From: Promerops cafer
Taxonomy: Eukaryota; Chordata; Aves; Passeriformes; Nectariniidae
Length of the DNA: 64,000 nt
NCBI GenBank assembly: GCA_013398275.1
Contig: VZSE01015535.1
Location: forward strand, 122,231 to 186,230
Direction of reading: 5' to 3'
The notes under the pieces were generated by a model. That model was not told the origin of the DNA, did not search any database, and saw nothing but the letters and a program-made list of their open reading frames with translations. The position numbers were made by a program, and so were the translations under genes. Positions 1-12,000 of this stretch are shown piece by piece. Positions within the stretch are counted from its first letter, which is position 1. The number at the start of each line of letters is the position of its first letter.

Positions 1-1006
1 AGCAAAAACCCGCACAGGACATGGTCACAAAACCTTAATCAGGATGGAAAGTTCAGCAAGGCCAAGAATTTGGAACATTGTGTGGGAACCTCACAATTTT
101 ATGCGAATTTAAGCAGAAAAAAAAACCCCAAAATACTATTTCAATAGGACAGAATTTGCACTCTTAAAAACGGCAGGACAACAGAGCCACCTGCACAACC
201 AAACTCTAACATTTCACAGTAAGAATTCCAATACTATTTGAGCACATCCACCTTCAGAAGACCCGACAATTCCAAATAGCTTCATGCAAAATAAACTTCT
301 GCGGGCAGTTCGAAGGATGCAGTTGAACCAGAGGTGGGTGAGAGCTGGAGCACCCCCTTAGGTCAGCAGTCTGTCAGAACGGGTTCCAAGTACAAATTCC
401 AGGAAGCAGAATATCCTCGGCAGGCCCTCCACGGCCCACACGCCACTGCCTTCCCCTTGCAAGAGGAACCGATTAATTCTCCGATCTCCGCACCGACTGC
501 CCAGACCCCACTGGCAAGAGAAACTACTTCCAACAATCCGACGGCAAACACTGCTGCTGCTGCTCCCTGTGCTGAACGTTCACCAGCTCGGGGCTTGCTC
601 AGTAGATCTCGAGCCTAGACCCGAGCTCGGTGGCAGATTTTAGAGAAGCGCCCGTCCCCAGCCGGTGGGGCCCTCACCGTGACCCCCGCCCGAAGGGGGA
701 CACCACCGGAGGTGTTCGTTATCCCGCCGCTCCAGGGCCGCTCCCGGCTCCTCCCCGCAACACGAGTCAAGGTTAATCAGATAAAAGCAGCGATCTGCCG
801 CCCCTGGGCGCGGCCTCTCTCACACCCCCGCCAGCTCCTCCCGCCCCGCGGGGCGCAGCACGGGCCGCGCACGCCCGGTGCCCTCCGCGGCAGGCTGGCC
901 CTCCCGGGGGCCCTGCCGGTACCGAGCTCCCCGGAGGGAGCGAGCTCCGCGCGGCCGCCCTGGGGAGGTGGGAGCGGGGTGTCCCGTCCAGCGGGGGCCG
1001 CGTTAC
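1..1006. other. Non-coding flank left of DDX42, probably intron 1 of a leftward gene
   Basis: No coding exon was recognised on either strand. The first 600 bases have ordinary base composition; from about 610 the sequence becomes a CpG island. On the minus strand a good splice donor (GTAACG, plus positions 1001-1006) lies at the right end, so this stretch reads most simply as the first intron of a gene transcribed leftward. In human, CCDC47 lies head-to-head with DDX42, so CCDC47 is the expected neighbour; that is inference from synteny, since no CCDC47 coding sequence is inside the window. Confidence 0.35.
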
Positions 1007-1019
1007 CTGAGTCACGGGC
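1007..1019 (-). other. 3' edge of a probable 5' UTR exon (CCDC47 expected), cut by the gap
   Basis: On the minus strand the sequence GCCCGTGACTCAG is followed by GTAACG, an exon-like edge with a CAG|GT donor. Only 13 bases are visible before the run of N. Identity rests only on the head-to-head CCDC47/DDX42 order known in human; a DDX42 antisense transcript or a chance donor are alternatives. Confidence 0.3.
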
Positions 1020-1356
1020 NNNNNNNNNNNNNNNNNNNNNNNNNNNNNNNNNNNNNNNNNNNNNNNNNNNNNNNNNNNNNNNNNNNNNNNNNNNNNNNNN
1101 NNNNNNNNNNNNNNNNNNNNNNNNNNNNNNNNNNNNNNNNNNNNNNNNNNNNNNNNNNNNNNNNNNNNNNNNNNNNNNNNNNNNNNNNNNNNNNNNNNNN
1201 NNNNNNNNNNNNNNNNNNNNNNNNNNNNNNNNNNNNNNNNNNNNNNNNNNNNNNNNNNNNNNNNNNNNNNNNNNNNNNNNNNNNNNNNNNNNNNNNNNNN
1301 NNNNNNNNNNNNNNNNNNNNNNNNNNNNNNNNNNNNNNNNNNNNNNNNNNNNNNNN
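1020..1356. other. Assembly gap, 337 N
   Basis: Run of N inside the CpG island. It hides the core promoter and probably the first non-coding exons of both flanking genes. GC-rich promoters on avian microchromosomes are commonly lost from assemblies, which fits the composition of both edges. Confidence 0.98.
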
Positions 1357-1797
1357 CCCGGGCCTGCCCCGCACAAAGAGCCCGCCCCGCCCCGCGGTTC
1401 CGCGGGCGGGAAGGGCCCCGCGCAGGGCCCGGTGTGCCGGGACAGCGCCTGCCCGCGGCTTCTGTCCCCCCCGGCCCCGGTGCCTGCCGTGCCCTGGGGA
1501 GGGCGATCCCGGCGGGCGGGGGTCCCTCCGCCCTTCCCTCTTGGAGCGGGAGCGGCTGAGGCCCATCGCGGCCGTGCCCGCGGATCTCGGGCGCCGCAGG
1601 CGGGGTCCGTGTCCCGCGAGTTTCTTCTCGCGGAACGGCGGCCACAGGGCAGCGAAGCCTCGGGAGTTTTCCTGCGGTCCCTGCGTCCTGTGGGAACCTC
1701 TCCCTGTCCCCTCGCTGCTGCCGAGTGGGCGAGCTGAGCGTGTTTTGTACTTTTGCTGCTGTACGGCAATCAAAAGTGGTCCTCCTTATTTTTTGAG

Positions 1798-3053
1798 GTA
1801 ACGGAAGGAGGGAAAAAGGTGGATAGGTACGGTGAGGAAGAATTCTTACAATCAGATTTTAGCTTAACAGTTTTCAAAGATTCCCCCTGTGCTGTCACAG
1901 CAGAAATGCGGTTCCACCTCTCACCCCTCTGCTGTACTTTTTGATCTCCCAGTGCCACGGATCCGCAGGTGTAAAAGCTACAGGGTGTGTCAGGACAGGA
2001 GGGAAAACAGGAGTCCATGGTCAGCTGCTGCCCTGGAGAGCTGAACAGCAGTTCCCCCGAAATCTGCTCCTGAGCTTTGCTCTCGACTCGAGATTCATTG
2101 AGCAAGCCCCAAGCTGGTAAATGTTCAGCACAGGGACGGGCTGCACTATTTACCTTCAGATCGTTCTGAAGTTGCTTTTTTGCCAGTGAGTTCTGCTCTC
2201 ATTGAAGATTCTCAGTGTGAGGATTTGTTTAATAAGAGTTGTAGCCTTTGGACAGCTAATTATAATGCATTGGAAAGCAGTGGGTGTCTTGCTCTCTTTC
2301 CTGCCTTACAGGTGTGATTTGCTTGACCATGCAGATAATTAAATGACTCAAGAACAGAAACTGTAAATATTAATATATCAGTTCAGTTGTCATCTTAGAA
2401 AATCAAGTTCTGGACAGACACTGTTATGTGGAGTGTTTAAAACATTGTTTGAAAAACAGAGATTGGGGAGCATATAAATATGTCTATGTATAATAAATAG
2501 AGATCATATATATGGCTGAAGGTGAGAGGCAAAAGGATTTGGCTTTTGGCAGAGATGTGCCTGGGCTCACACGGAGCCTTGTGCTGCTCTGGGCCCGTTT
2601 CTCTGGAGGTTGCTGGGTTGCAGGAGTGAGGTATTGACAAGCCATGAAACTCTTACAGATGGGACAATGTGGACATGCAAAATATGCACTGAGCTGCCTT
2701 TTCATCTCTTGTACCTCCTGATGTTCAAAGTTCTGGCCTTGGGTTTGTTTGTCTTAGATTGCAAACAGGACAGGTAACATCTTAAATGTGTTTAGGTAAT
2801 CCTTGAAGGACGTGACCTGTTCTGGAAGACAACCACTTTGTTTTTATTCTTCTTTGGAATTGTGGATATGTTCATACTGACAGAAGAGCAGAGCCCCATC
2901 CTTTTTGGGAAACAGATTAAACTCTTGTCACTCAGAGTTCCACAAGTCCCTGTGTCATGACTGAAGTGATCAACCAACAAGAAAAATCATGACAATTACC
3001 TATAACTGCCTGAAGCAGAAAGGGCATTAATTTGTCTTTTCTCCTTTTAATAG
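1798..3053 (+). other. Intron 1 region of DDX42 (non-coding)
   Basis: No open frame with family resemblance. The stretch joins the CpG island to the acceptor TTTTAATAG at 3045-3053. Composition is ordinary and no repeat family was recognised. The 16 bases 3054-3069 before the ATG are 5' UTR. Confidence 0.6.
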
Positions 3054-3069
3054 GTCTATTGGGGACATC

Positions 3070-6000
3070 ATGAATTGGAATAAAGGTGGACCAGGTACAA
3101 AGAGAGGCTTTGGGTTTGGTGGATTTGCCATAACACCTGGCAAGAAAGAGGAGCCCAAGCTGTCTCAGCAGTCCCACAGTGCTTTTGGCAGTGCTGGCTC
3201 CTCGGCAGCGTTTGCGAAATCGGGGCCTCCTCAGCTGCCTTCCTTCTACAAAATTGGGTCGAAGAGAGCCAATTTCGATGAGGAGAACGCGTGAGTGCAG
3301 TTACTTCTTGTGTTCACGTAGCTCCAGATTTAGTGGGTTTATGTTTCTGAGCTCGGGGGAGGTATCTGGGGCATTTATATAAATAAATATGTAATAATGT
3401 ACTTAGAAGACTGTGAGATTCTATGGTAGCCTGCAGAAGCTTTCCTCCTCCAGCTTTCCCTCTCGAGAACACATTTTATTCACTCTGTGGTGTTCTCAGA
3501 GTTGGAGCCAAGCAGGATAAATTTGGAAAACATTGATCTCCACAGTTCTTTACTAACACTTCTCTTAGCTGCATAAATGTATAAATAAGGCTGAAAAGGT
3601 TGGAATTGTTCAGCCTGGAGAAGTCTGGGGCTGACCTAATTGTGGCCTTCCAGTACCTGAGGGGAGCCTACAAGAAAGATGAAAAGAAACTCGGTTTTAT
3701 GATACCTATTTGCCCTGCCATCACTTTGAACTTTTAACATGAATAATTGTAAATAAATACATCTCAGCATCCTCTCTTGTGTCCATACTGACTTCTGTTG
3801 TCCACGTGGGTACCTTGGCTCAACCAGAAATGGTGAAAGACAGCACAGTGCTGTGAACCATGTGCTGACTGGGCTGTTGTTCATTCTTTTCAGGTACTTT
3901 GAGGACGAAGAGGAGGATTCCAGCAATGTGGAATTGCCCTACATTCCCGCGGAGAACTCCCCCACTCGGCAGCAGTTCCATTCCAAATCAGCAGACTCTG
4001 ACAGCGATGATGATCCTCTGGAGGCATTCATGGCTGAAGTGGAGGCAAGAGCCAGCTCGGGGAGCGTTTATTCATTGCTGTGGCTGCACCTGTGTGCAGT
4101 CAGGGCCAGCAAATGTCACTCGGGGCTTTGGCAGCTGCAGTCAAAATGCCACTTAACGCCAGGGTTTGTGTAGGATGGTGTTAGTTAGGCCTCAAAAATG
4201 GATTAGACAGACAGAGAGTGGATATGACTTAAAATAATTTAACCATTTAACTGCTTTGAGCATGTCAGAACAATACAACATAGAGCTCTGCTTGTCTCTG
4301 AATATCAAACTAAGGTTTTGTGTGTTTTTCTCTACCTAAATGGAAATTGTTTGTATTTGTGAGCTGTTTCTTAGCTACAGTTCTGTTATTAGTTGGATTC
4401 AGGAGGCATATGGGGAATTTATTGTTTCGATAGCACTGTCACAAGCTTAGAGTAGTATATAAATTCAAAGGTACTAGTAGGAGAATTTATTTCGTATAAT
4501 CAGATGTGGAACAAGACGAAGTTTAGTCCAAGAAGTGTAGTCTCTGTGACATAATGGTCTAATTATTCAGGAATACTTTCCCTTCCATCTTTCACCATCT
4601 TGGTCTTTTTAACATGTGACAACTTTATGACCTGCTAGGATCAAGCTGCTCGTGACATGAAGAGACTCGAAGATAAAGACAAAGAAAAAAAGAACGTTAA
4701 GTAAGTTCTCTCTCATCATTCCCATCCCTGCCTGTGTCTTGTATGGTGCTCAGAGAATTCCAGTGCATTTTGTTGATGATGGCTGTTCATTAGACAGTTT
4801 AGTATATACCTAATAAACATCATTAACCTGTGGGTAATGATTTGTGCTGTAAAAAGGGGATAATAGGGAGGAATCCATGGCAGCATCCTGTGGCAACCTG
4901 CAGCAACACTGAGAGTTATCCCAGGCAAGCCTTTCTAGGTCACAGAAATCGGGGCAGCACGTTGTACTCCTGCCACTTCCCAGATCAGCCTGGATCGTTT
5001 TTCTGCTTCCCACATCCTTGGAGAGATCAGAATGGTTTAGCTTAAAATTGCGTTTATGTGAGGAAAATAACTCAGTGCTGCTGTACCTGGAGTCCTGGAG
5101 ACTCTTCTAAACTTGGACTAGGTTTTTAGACATTAAAGCTGGTAGATTAGGTAGCACATGACAATTGGGATACTACATTTGGAGTTTAAAACAGTTTAAA
5201 TTCATGCAGCTTATCTATTTGTTTTGACTAAGGAAAATAATTACACTGCTGATTCTTGATAGAAATGTCAGATATATTGGTAGAAGTTACATTGCATGGG
5301 GTTGATCAGATTATACATGGTCCTGACACAGAACACCGGATCCAAATCACCACCTGGGGAGGTTCTGAACTGGATTTGCACTTCCTGGCTCATATTCCTC
5401 TTCAGTTATGGGACTTCTGTAGCATCGAGACTTAGACCAGGATGATCTTTGATGTGGCTTCTGCTGGGAAGATGGAATCCCAATCTTTCAGTCTCAGTAC
5501 TAGAAGTAAAGAGAAGTCTTTGCAGGGTGGCTGCTGTGGTTGGCACCAGATGTGGAAACTCCATATTGGGTTGGGAATATAAATGTTGCCGAGTTGATAG
5601 TGTTGTGTCTTCCACGAAATCTGGAGCTCAGCACTAATCAAATTAAACTACTGAGCTGAGTCTGTGGAACACTTGCAGGGAAGTTTTTTCTCCGCTTGTT
5701 TTTCCAGGGGTATTCGAGATGACATTGAAGAGGAAGATGACCAAGTGAGTTCCTATGCAGTCTTTCTATCTTCTTTTTTGTTGTTTTGTATTTTTTAACT
5801 TTCCTCTCCAAACACATAACTACTAGGGACAAACAAAATGCCAGTGCCATGTGCAGTATCCAGACAACTCAGCAGGAAGCTGTAGGGGTTACCCTGCTGT
5901 CTCTACCCTCCCAGGTGTTTTAAGAAGAATATTAGACAATTGCATTCACTGAGGAAGATTTTTTTTCAGTCAGTTTGAGCTTTGGTTTCAGTGTCTCAGG

Positions 6001-9000
6001 ATCTTACACATTGCTATTAGCACAATAAGCTCCAGGGGACACCAGGGAGAGGCTGTTGGACTGTGGAGGCTCCTTGCAGTGAAATGTGGAGCCTGTTCAG
6101 GGCAAGGATCAGGCTTTTTGATCCCTATTTCCAGAGAAGCTCCAGTTCTCATTGAGCTTTATAAGCATCACTGTAGCAGAAATAATAAAGAAGAAATACT
6201 TAATTTCAAAATGTACCTTCCTACTGAGTTGTAGTTACTAACTCCCGTGTTACCTGCGTTAATGCAGAGCTTGGCAGGGTTCTCTGGCCTTGAGGCCTCT
6301 GCTTCCAGTGTGGTGAGTGTAGCTGTGCCAAAGTTTGAGCAGAGGTGACTTTATGCTTGGGGACAGCTGTTGTTCAAGTGTACTGTGTGCACAGTGCTGT
6401 GACTGAGGGATAGTTGGCCAGGAAAATGGAAAAGCCAGATGAGTATGTACATATATTTGTAATTGAGCCTTGCTTTACAGATCTGATCTTAAATATTTGC
6501 TTCAAGTCAAGCAAGACTGGTGTTTTCTCTATGAGAAAGTCTCACACTGGTGTGCCAGTGAGAATCTGAGAGACACAAACATCTTTGTGAGCTGTGAGGA
6601 TGGCATGTGGAGGGTGACAATGTCTTAACTCGGGCTGGTCTGGAAGGACTCTTCTGAAATACTTTCTTTCACATTTGTTGTTGACTCAATGAAAAATAGA
6701 CATGTTTTCAGTTCCTAAAGTCTGGTTGGGGGAAGTAAACATGGCATAGCATGTTTAAAAAAATCAACATCGTATGCTCAGTAACAATGTGTTTTCTGGT
6801 TAGAAACCTATAGTGTTTTGTTCTTTGTGCTTTGTTCATGTGGAAATAAGAATAGATCCTTCTGTTGTTAAACATAACAAGACTTGGTAGAAGGAGTTGT
6901 TAAGCAGACACAAGAGGAGTTTGGTTTTTAGGAGCATTTTGTGGTGTAGCTGACACTGGAGTTGTTTTCTTCGTTTGTACTCTTGTGCTTCAGGATGTAT
7001 CTGTTGGTGTTGATTAGAAGAATCAGCTCTAGTGACCGTAGTTACCTTTTTCCTCAATGGCAAACAGCCACTCAGCACATACATCACCTCAACAAGCAGT
7101 AGTACTTCTGCGTCCCGTGGAATGTGAGCTTGCTGGTCTGTTCTGCTGCAGGAAGCGTATTTTCGCTACATGGCTGAGAACCCCACTGCTGGTGTGGTGC
7201 AGGAGGAGGAGGAGGATAACCTGGAGTATGACAGCGATGGGAATCCGATCGCACCGTCCAAGAAGATCATTGATCCTCTTCCACCTATTGACCATTCAGA
7301 GGTAGGAGGGAATTCTGTTCTGTTCTGTTTGAGGCATTCCAGAAGGCAGGAGCTGAGGAGGCCTCTGGTATTTCAGTGCTGTCTTAGTAAGTCATGCCAA
7401 AGGTCCTTGAAATGGCTTCATTTAAGCAGACATTGTTCTGGCAGACAATTAAAAACTTCAGAGAAAAAGGAATCTTGAGTCTGGACTAACTGAGTAATTA
7501 ATTAATTCCATTGCAGATTGAATACCCACCGTTTGAGAAAAATTTCTATGATGAGCATGAGGAGATCACCAGCCTGACCCCGCAGCAAGTGGTGGAGTTA
7601 CGGCATAAGCTGAATCTCCGGGTAAGCTGGTCACAAAACTGCCCTCCCAGCAGCTTTTAACTCCCTTTCATTTCTGGACTATCTTAGTTTAAATGAAGAT
7701 TCTCACTGGGAACTCCAGCTTTTGAATCCAAGCCGCTCAGACACCTGCAGGGATGTTGATTTCTTGGAAGTCTCCTATGGATTTGTGCAAGTGGGCAGTG
7801 AGGAATGCTGCTTGGACTAAAGACCTCCAGAGCTCAGAGTTAAAACTGGAAATAGATGCAGAAATTAGTTCTTTGCCATTTGTGACGTGTTAGTGGGGTG
7901 ACCTTCTGTGAAGGGAATTATTTGGGGTAGAACACCAGTTAGAGACAAGGAGGTAAAAACGATGTTTAGTAGCTCATGTTGACTGACAGATAATTAAATT
8001 TTTATACCTGAAAGTCTTATTTACACAACACATCTGGAATTTGCACCCAGTTAAATTTAATGTCCACTCAAAAAGCAAAGTTATTTTTCAGAGGCAGAGA
8101 GATGCTTTTTTTTTTACAGATTGTTCTTTTTCTCTCACTGTTCATGAACAAAGATCTTTTTCTCTTTCCAAGGTGTCCGGGGCTGCTCCTCCAAGGCCTG
8201 GCAGTAGTTTTGCTCATTTTGGGTTTGATGAGCAACTTATGCATCAGATTAGGAAATCTGAGTATACCCAACCCACTCCAATACAATGTCAGGTGAGTGT
8301 TGTTACTTCTCAAACTTGTAAAGAGAAGGAAAGGAACACGTGCAAAGCTCCCTCATCCACATGAGGATGAGACAAATACAATTCAAGTTGCCTACAGAGT
8401 GGGTTTTTCTAGAAAATGGCTTTGATATTTTTTAAATAGAAGTTTACCTGCTTTTTTCCTTGTTAAATGACCACTGTAAATATATCTGTGTTCCTTTTCC
8501 ATTGTTTTTTTTTTGGTGAATGAAAAACATTCAAGTGATGTCTCTTGCCTAGAGGAATGTATGAAAAGTTCAGGGGTTTTTTGTCATGGGCTCTCCTCGT
8601 TACCTGAGTTCTCCTGTACTGTCCAGCACAAGGACCTGCTGTGGTGGGTGTAATGTGGGCTTCGAATCTCCTTCTTTTTAGGGTGTTCCAGTGGCACTAA
8701 GTGGCAGAGACATGATTGGGATAGCCAAGACTGGAAGTGGGAAAACAGCTGCCTTCATCTGGCCAATGCTGATCCACATCATGGATCAGAAGGAGCTTGA
8801 ACCCGGGGATGGTCCCATTGCAGTGATCGTCTGCCCGACCAGGGAGCTCTGCCAGCAGGTGCGTGTGTAGCATTCCTGTGTGTGCCAGCCACTCTGGTTG
8901 GAGAAGAAGGCAAAATTCTTGGCAGAAATTACCAGAGAACCTCAGGAAAGTATTTGAAAAAACTACTTTGTGCATGAGTAGCCTGGGTCTAGCTCACAGC

Positions 9001-12000
9001 TCTTTCCTACCATTGTTTTCTTGAAGGATCATGACAAACCTAAAATTTTAAATTTTTGCACAGTGCTCCTATATTATTTTTAGGAATAAGAATGCTGTGC
9101 ATGCATTGTGACAAATTGTATGTGCAAAAGGATAGAGCCTGCAGGTTAAATTATTGCTGGATGCCTAAATAGGTTTCTCAGGTTACTGGAAATTATCCAC
9201 GTGTGTCGAAGTATTCGCCCCTGAGGAGTTGGGAATAGCTCCATTAAGTCAGGAGCTGAAGAGTGCATTTCTGGCAGCGTGCTGCATTTCCAGGGTAGGT
9301 GTGTTGTCTCAGAGCTGTCTGACGTGAGCTGTGCTGTGTTTGTGTCACACCCTCAGATCCACTCCGAGTGCAAGCGCTTTGGCAAGGCCTACAACCTGCG
9401 CTCCGTGGCCGTGTACGGAGGGGGGAGCATGTGGGAGCAAGCCAAGGCCCTGCAGGAGGGCGCAGAGATCGTGGTCTGCACACCAGTAAGTACCTGTGTG
9501 CACCAAAACCAGGCTTTGGCACTGTTCAGCCTGAAAAAAGTTGTAAGAATCTGTTCCCATGACATGAATATTGACACCTAATTCTAGACTGAAGGCTTGA
9601 GATGTTTTCTGTTCTAAGTCTCTGGTAAGTCAGGATGAAAAGCAGCTAGGTGGTTGTATGTATTAACATGTTTTTAAAGGTGCTTTAAAAACTTGGAGTT
9701 TTTTCTTACTAGGGTCGTTTGATTGATCATGTGAAAAAGAAAGCTACAAACCTGCAGAGAGTGACTTACCTTGTGTTTGATGAAGCTGACAGAATGTTTG
9801 ATATGGGGTTTGGTACGTATTGAACCAAAGTCACTATTTTGGAAAGCAGTTGTGCCTAATCCCAGCTTAGGGGGTCTGTAAAATTAAATAGTGAGTGGGA
9901 AGCACTCGTTCTTTCTGTGGTTATATGTTAGATAAAGCAATGAAACTACATTTTGACTTAATTTTTCTAAACAATGAGCATACAGGGTTGATCAGAGCAT
10001 TTCTTCTCCTTTGCAGAGTATCAAGTCAGATCAATCGCAAGCCACGTACGTCCTGACAGACAGAGTGAGTAAACAGTGAGTCTGGAGCAGAGCTTGGATT
10101 TCCAGTTCTGGACACAGCCACACCAGGAGACTTGTGCCAAAGTCCACTGGTGTTGTTCTCAGCGTGGGCTGTTGGGAGGGAGCAGTTGTGACATGTGGGC
10201 ATTCAGCTCATGTCTCTGTAATCCCTGCACCGACTGCGCTCAGAGCAAAGATGATTAGTTGAATTCATGTTCATATGCCTTGAAATCCAGTGTTCTGAGC
10301 TGCCATGAGAGAAAGTTTGCAGCAATGCCCTGTATTACCAATATTTCAGATGCCATGAAATGTGTTTCCCCTTCATGGTATTCCAACAGTGGTTGGTAAT
10401 TTCCATTAGAACCCATAAAACCTCAGCTTCAGTTCACTGACACTCAGGAATCCAGGTCCTCCTTCACAACATCTGTGCAGTGTTTTTACAGTTCTGAAAG
10501 GAAGTTTCTGCTTCAAGGGGTTTGAAGCCTGTTTCTCTTGCAGCCCTCTTGTTCAGCGCCACGTTCCGTAAGAAGATTGAGAAGCTGGCCCGGGACATTC
10601 TGATCGACCCAATTCGGGTTGTGCAAGGAGACATTGGAGAGGTAATCCCAAGATATTGTGAGACACTCAGAGCAAGGAATTGTTCTGTTTCTGTTCTCTG
10701 AAATTTCCGTTAAACTGCAAAAATCATCATTTATAGCTCTAAATAATCTGTGCTTAGCAAAAATAGAAAGTTTTGTGGGTTTCTATTTTAATCTTATTGA
10801 CCTTTCTGCCAGCAAATATTCCTGTAGTGTTGGGAGGTTTCATCGAGGAGTAGAACATTAATGCAGTGGTTTATTTTTGTTATTAGGCTGAATCAATGGT
10901 TTTATCTTTTAGTTTTGTCTCAAAAGCATAAACAAAGCCATTGGAACTTCTGCAGTGAAGAATTTGAAACTTAAAATCTCTGTCCTGTGGTTCACATGGG
11001 AATGTTGATGCTGGACTTGCTTGACAGTGACAGCTGAACTATTGGCAGGCTGGGATCTGGTAGGAAGGTGATGAAGTGGGCAGGTGTAAACTTGCTGGGA
11101 AGAAACTTTGCTAATAAAATATTGAAACGGTTGAGAAATTTCACAAGATGCCTTCAGAACATCCTTATTTCAACCAGTTCTCTTTATTTTTTGGTTTTTA
11201 CATCAGGTTCCTTTATAACAAAAAAATTACTGCCTGAAGCCCCTTCTTTCTGGGAAATTTTTTTCTCAGTTTTGCTTAAGAAAAGCATCAGCTTTCCCAG
11301 CTCAATCACAGAGCCTGTATTCATTGATCTAAACTACTACTGTGTAGAGGGAGCATCATCTTTGAAATAATATTAAAATGTGTAGAACTTAAATCTTCCA
11401 GAGAAACTTGCAGGTAGTGCTGTAAGCTGCCCTGCGCTGTATTACTTGTGCTGCAGAATGTTTGGGAAGTCTGTGTATTCCTCCCACCTTCCTGACCCTG
11501 AGGCCATTTCCCCCATAGGCAAATGAAGATGTCACTCAGATTGTGGAGATTTTCCCCTCTGGGCCCAGCAAGTGGAACTGGCTGACGCGGCGCCTCGTGG
11601 AGTTCACGTCCTCCGGGAGCGTCCTCCTCTTTGTCACCAAGAAAGCCAACGCAGAGGAACTGGCCAATAACCTCAAGCAGGAGGATCACAACCTGGGGCT
11701 GCTTCATGGGGACATGGACCAGAGTGAGAGGAATAAAGTCATTTCGGAGTTTAAGAAAAAGGGGATCCCCATCCTGGTAGCTACTGATGTGGCAGGTGCG
11801 TGACCTTCTGGAAAGCAGCTCAGACAAGCTGGGGGTGTCAGCAGAAAGGCAAACATGTTTCAGTGGAAGGCAGCCAGGTTGGCTTCTGCAGTACACTGTG
11901 TTCCAGGTGCTGTTGAGAACCATGGAATATCCTGGGCTGGAAGGGACCCACGGGGATCATGGAGCCCAACTCCTGGCCCTGCACAGACACCCCCAAGACT

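Larger units (their letters stand above)
610..1797. promoter_or_regulatory. CpG-island promoter of DDX42, probably bidirectional
   Basis: The sequence is dense in CG dinucleotides on both sides of a 337-base gap, has no TATA box, and lies 1.3-2.4 kb upstream of the DDX42 start codon. The first DDX42 exon must be non-coding, because the exon carrying the ATG begins at an acceptor (TAG at 3051-3053). A possible donor for that 5' UTR exon is at 1797/1798 (TTTTGAG|GTAACG), but this cannot be fixed without transcripts. A minus-strand donor at 1006/1007 suggests leftward transcription from the same island. Confidence 0.65.

Noticed and set aside
679..1801. Long open frames across the first gap
   Set aside because: They are open because N codons are not stops, and their flanks are CpG-island sequence with no family resemblance.
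4045..4173. Extension of DDX42 exon 3 by read-through
   Set aside because: Gives an unrelated peptide and an early stop; the GC-AG joint restores the exact family sequence.
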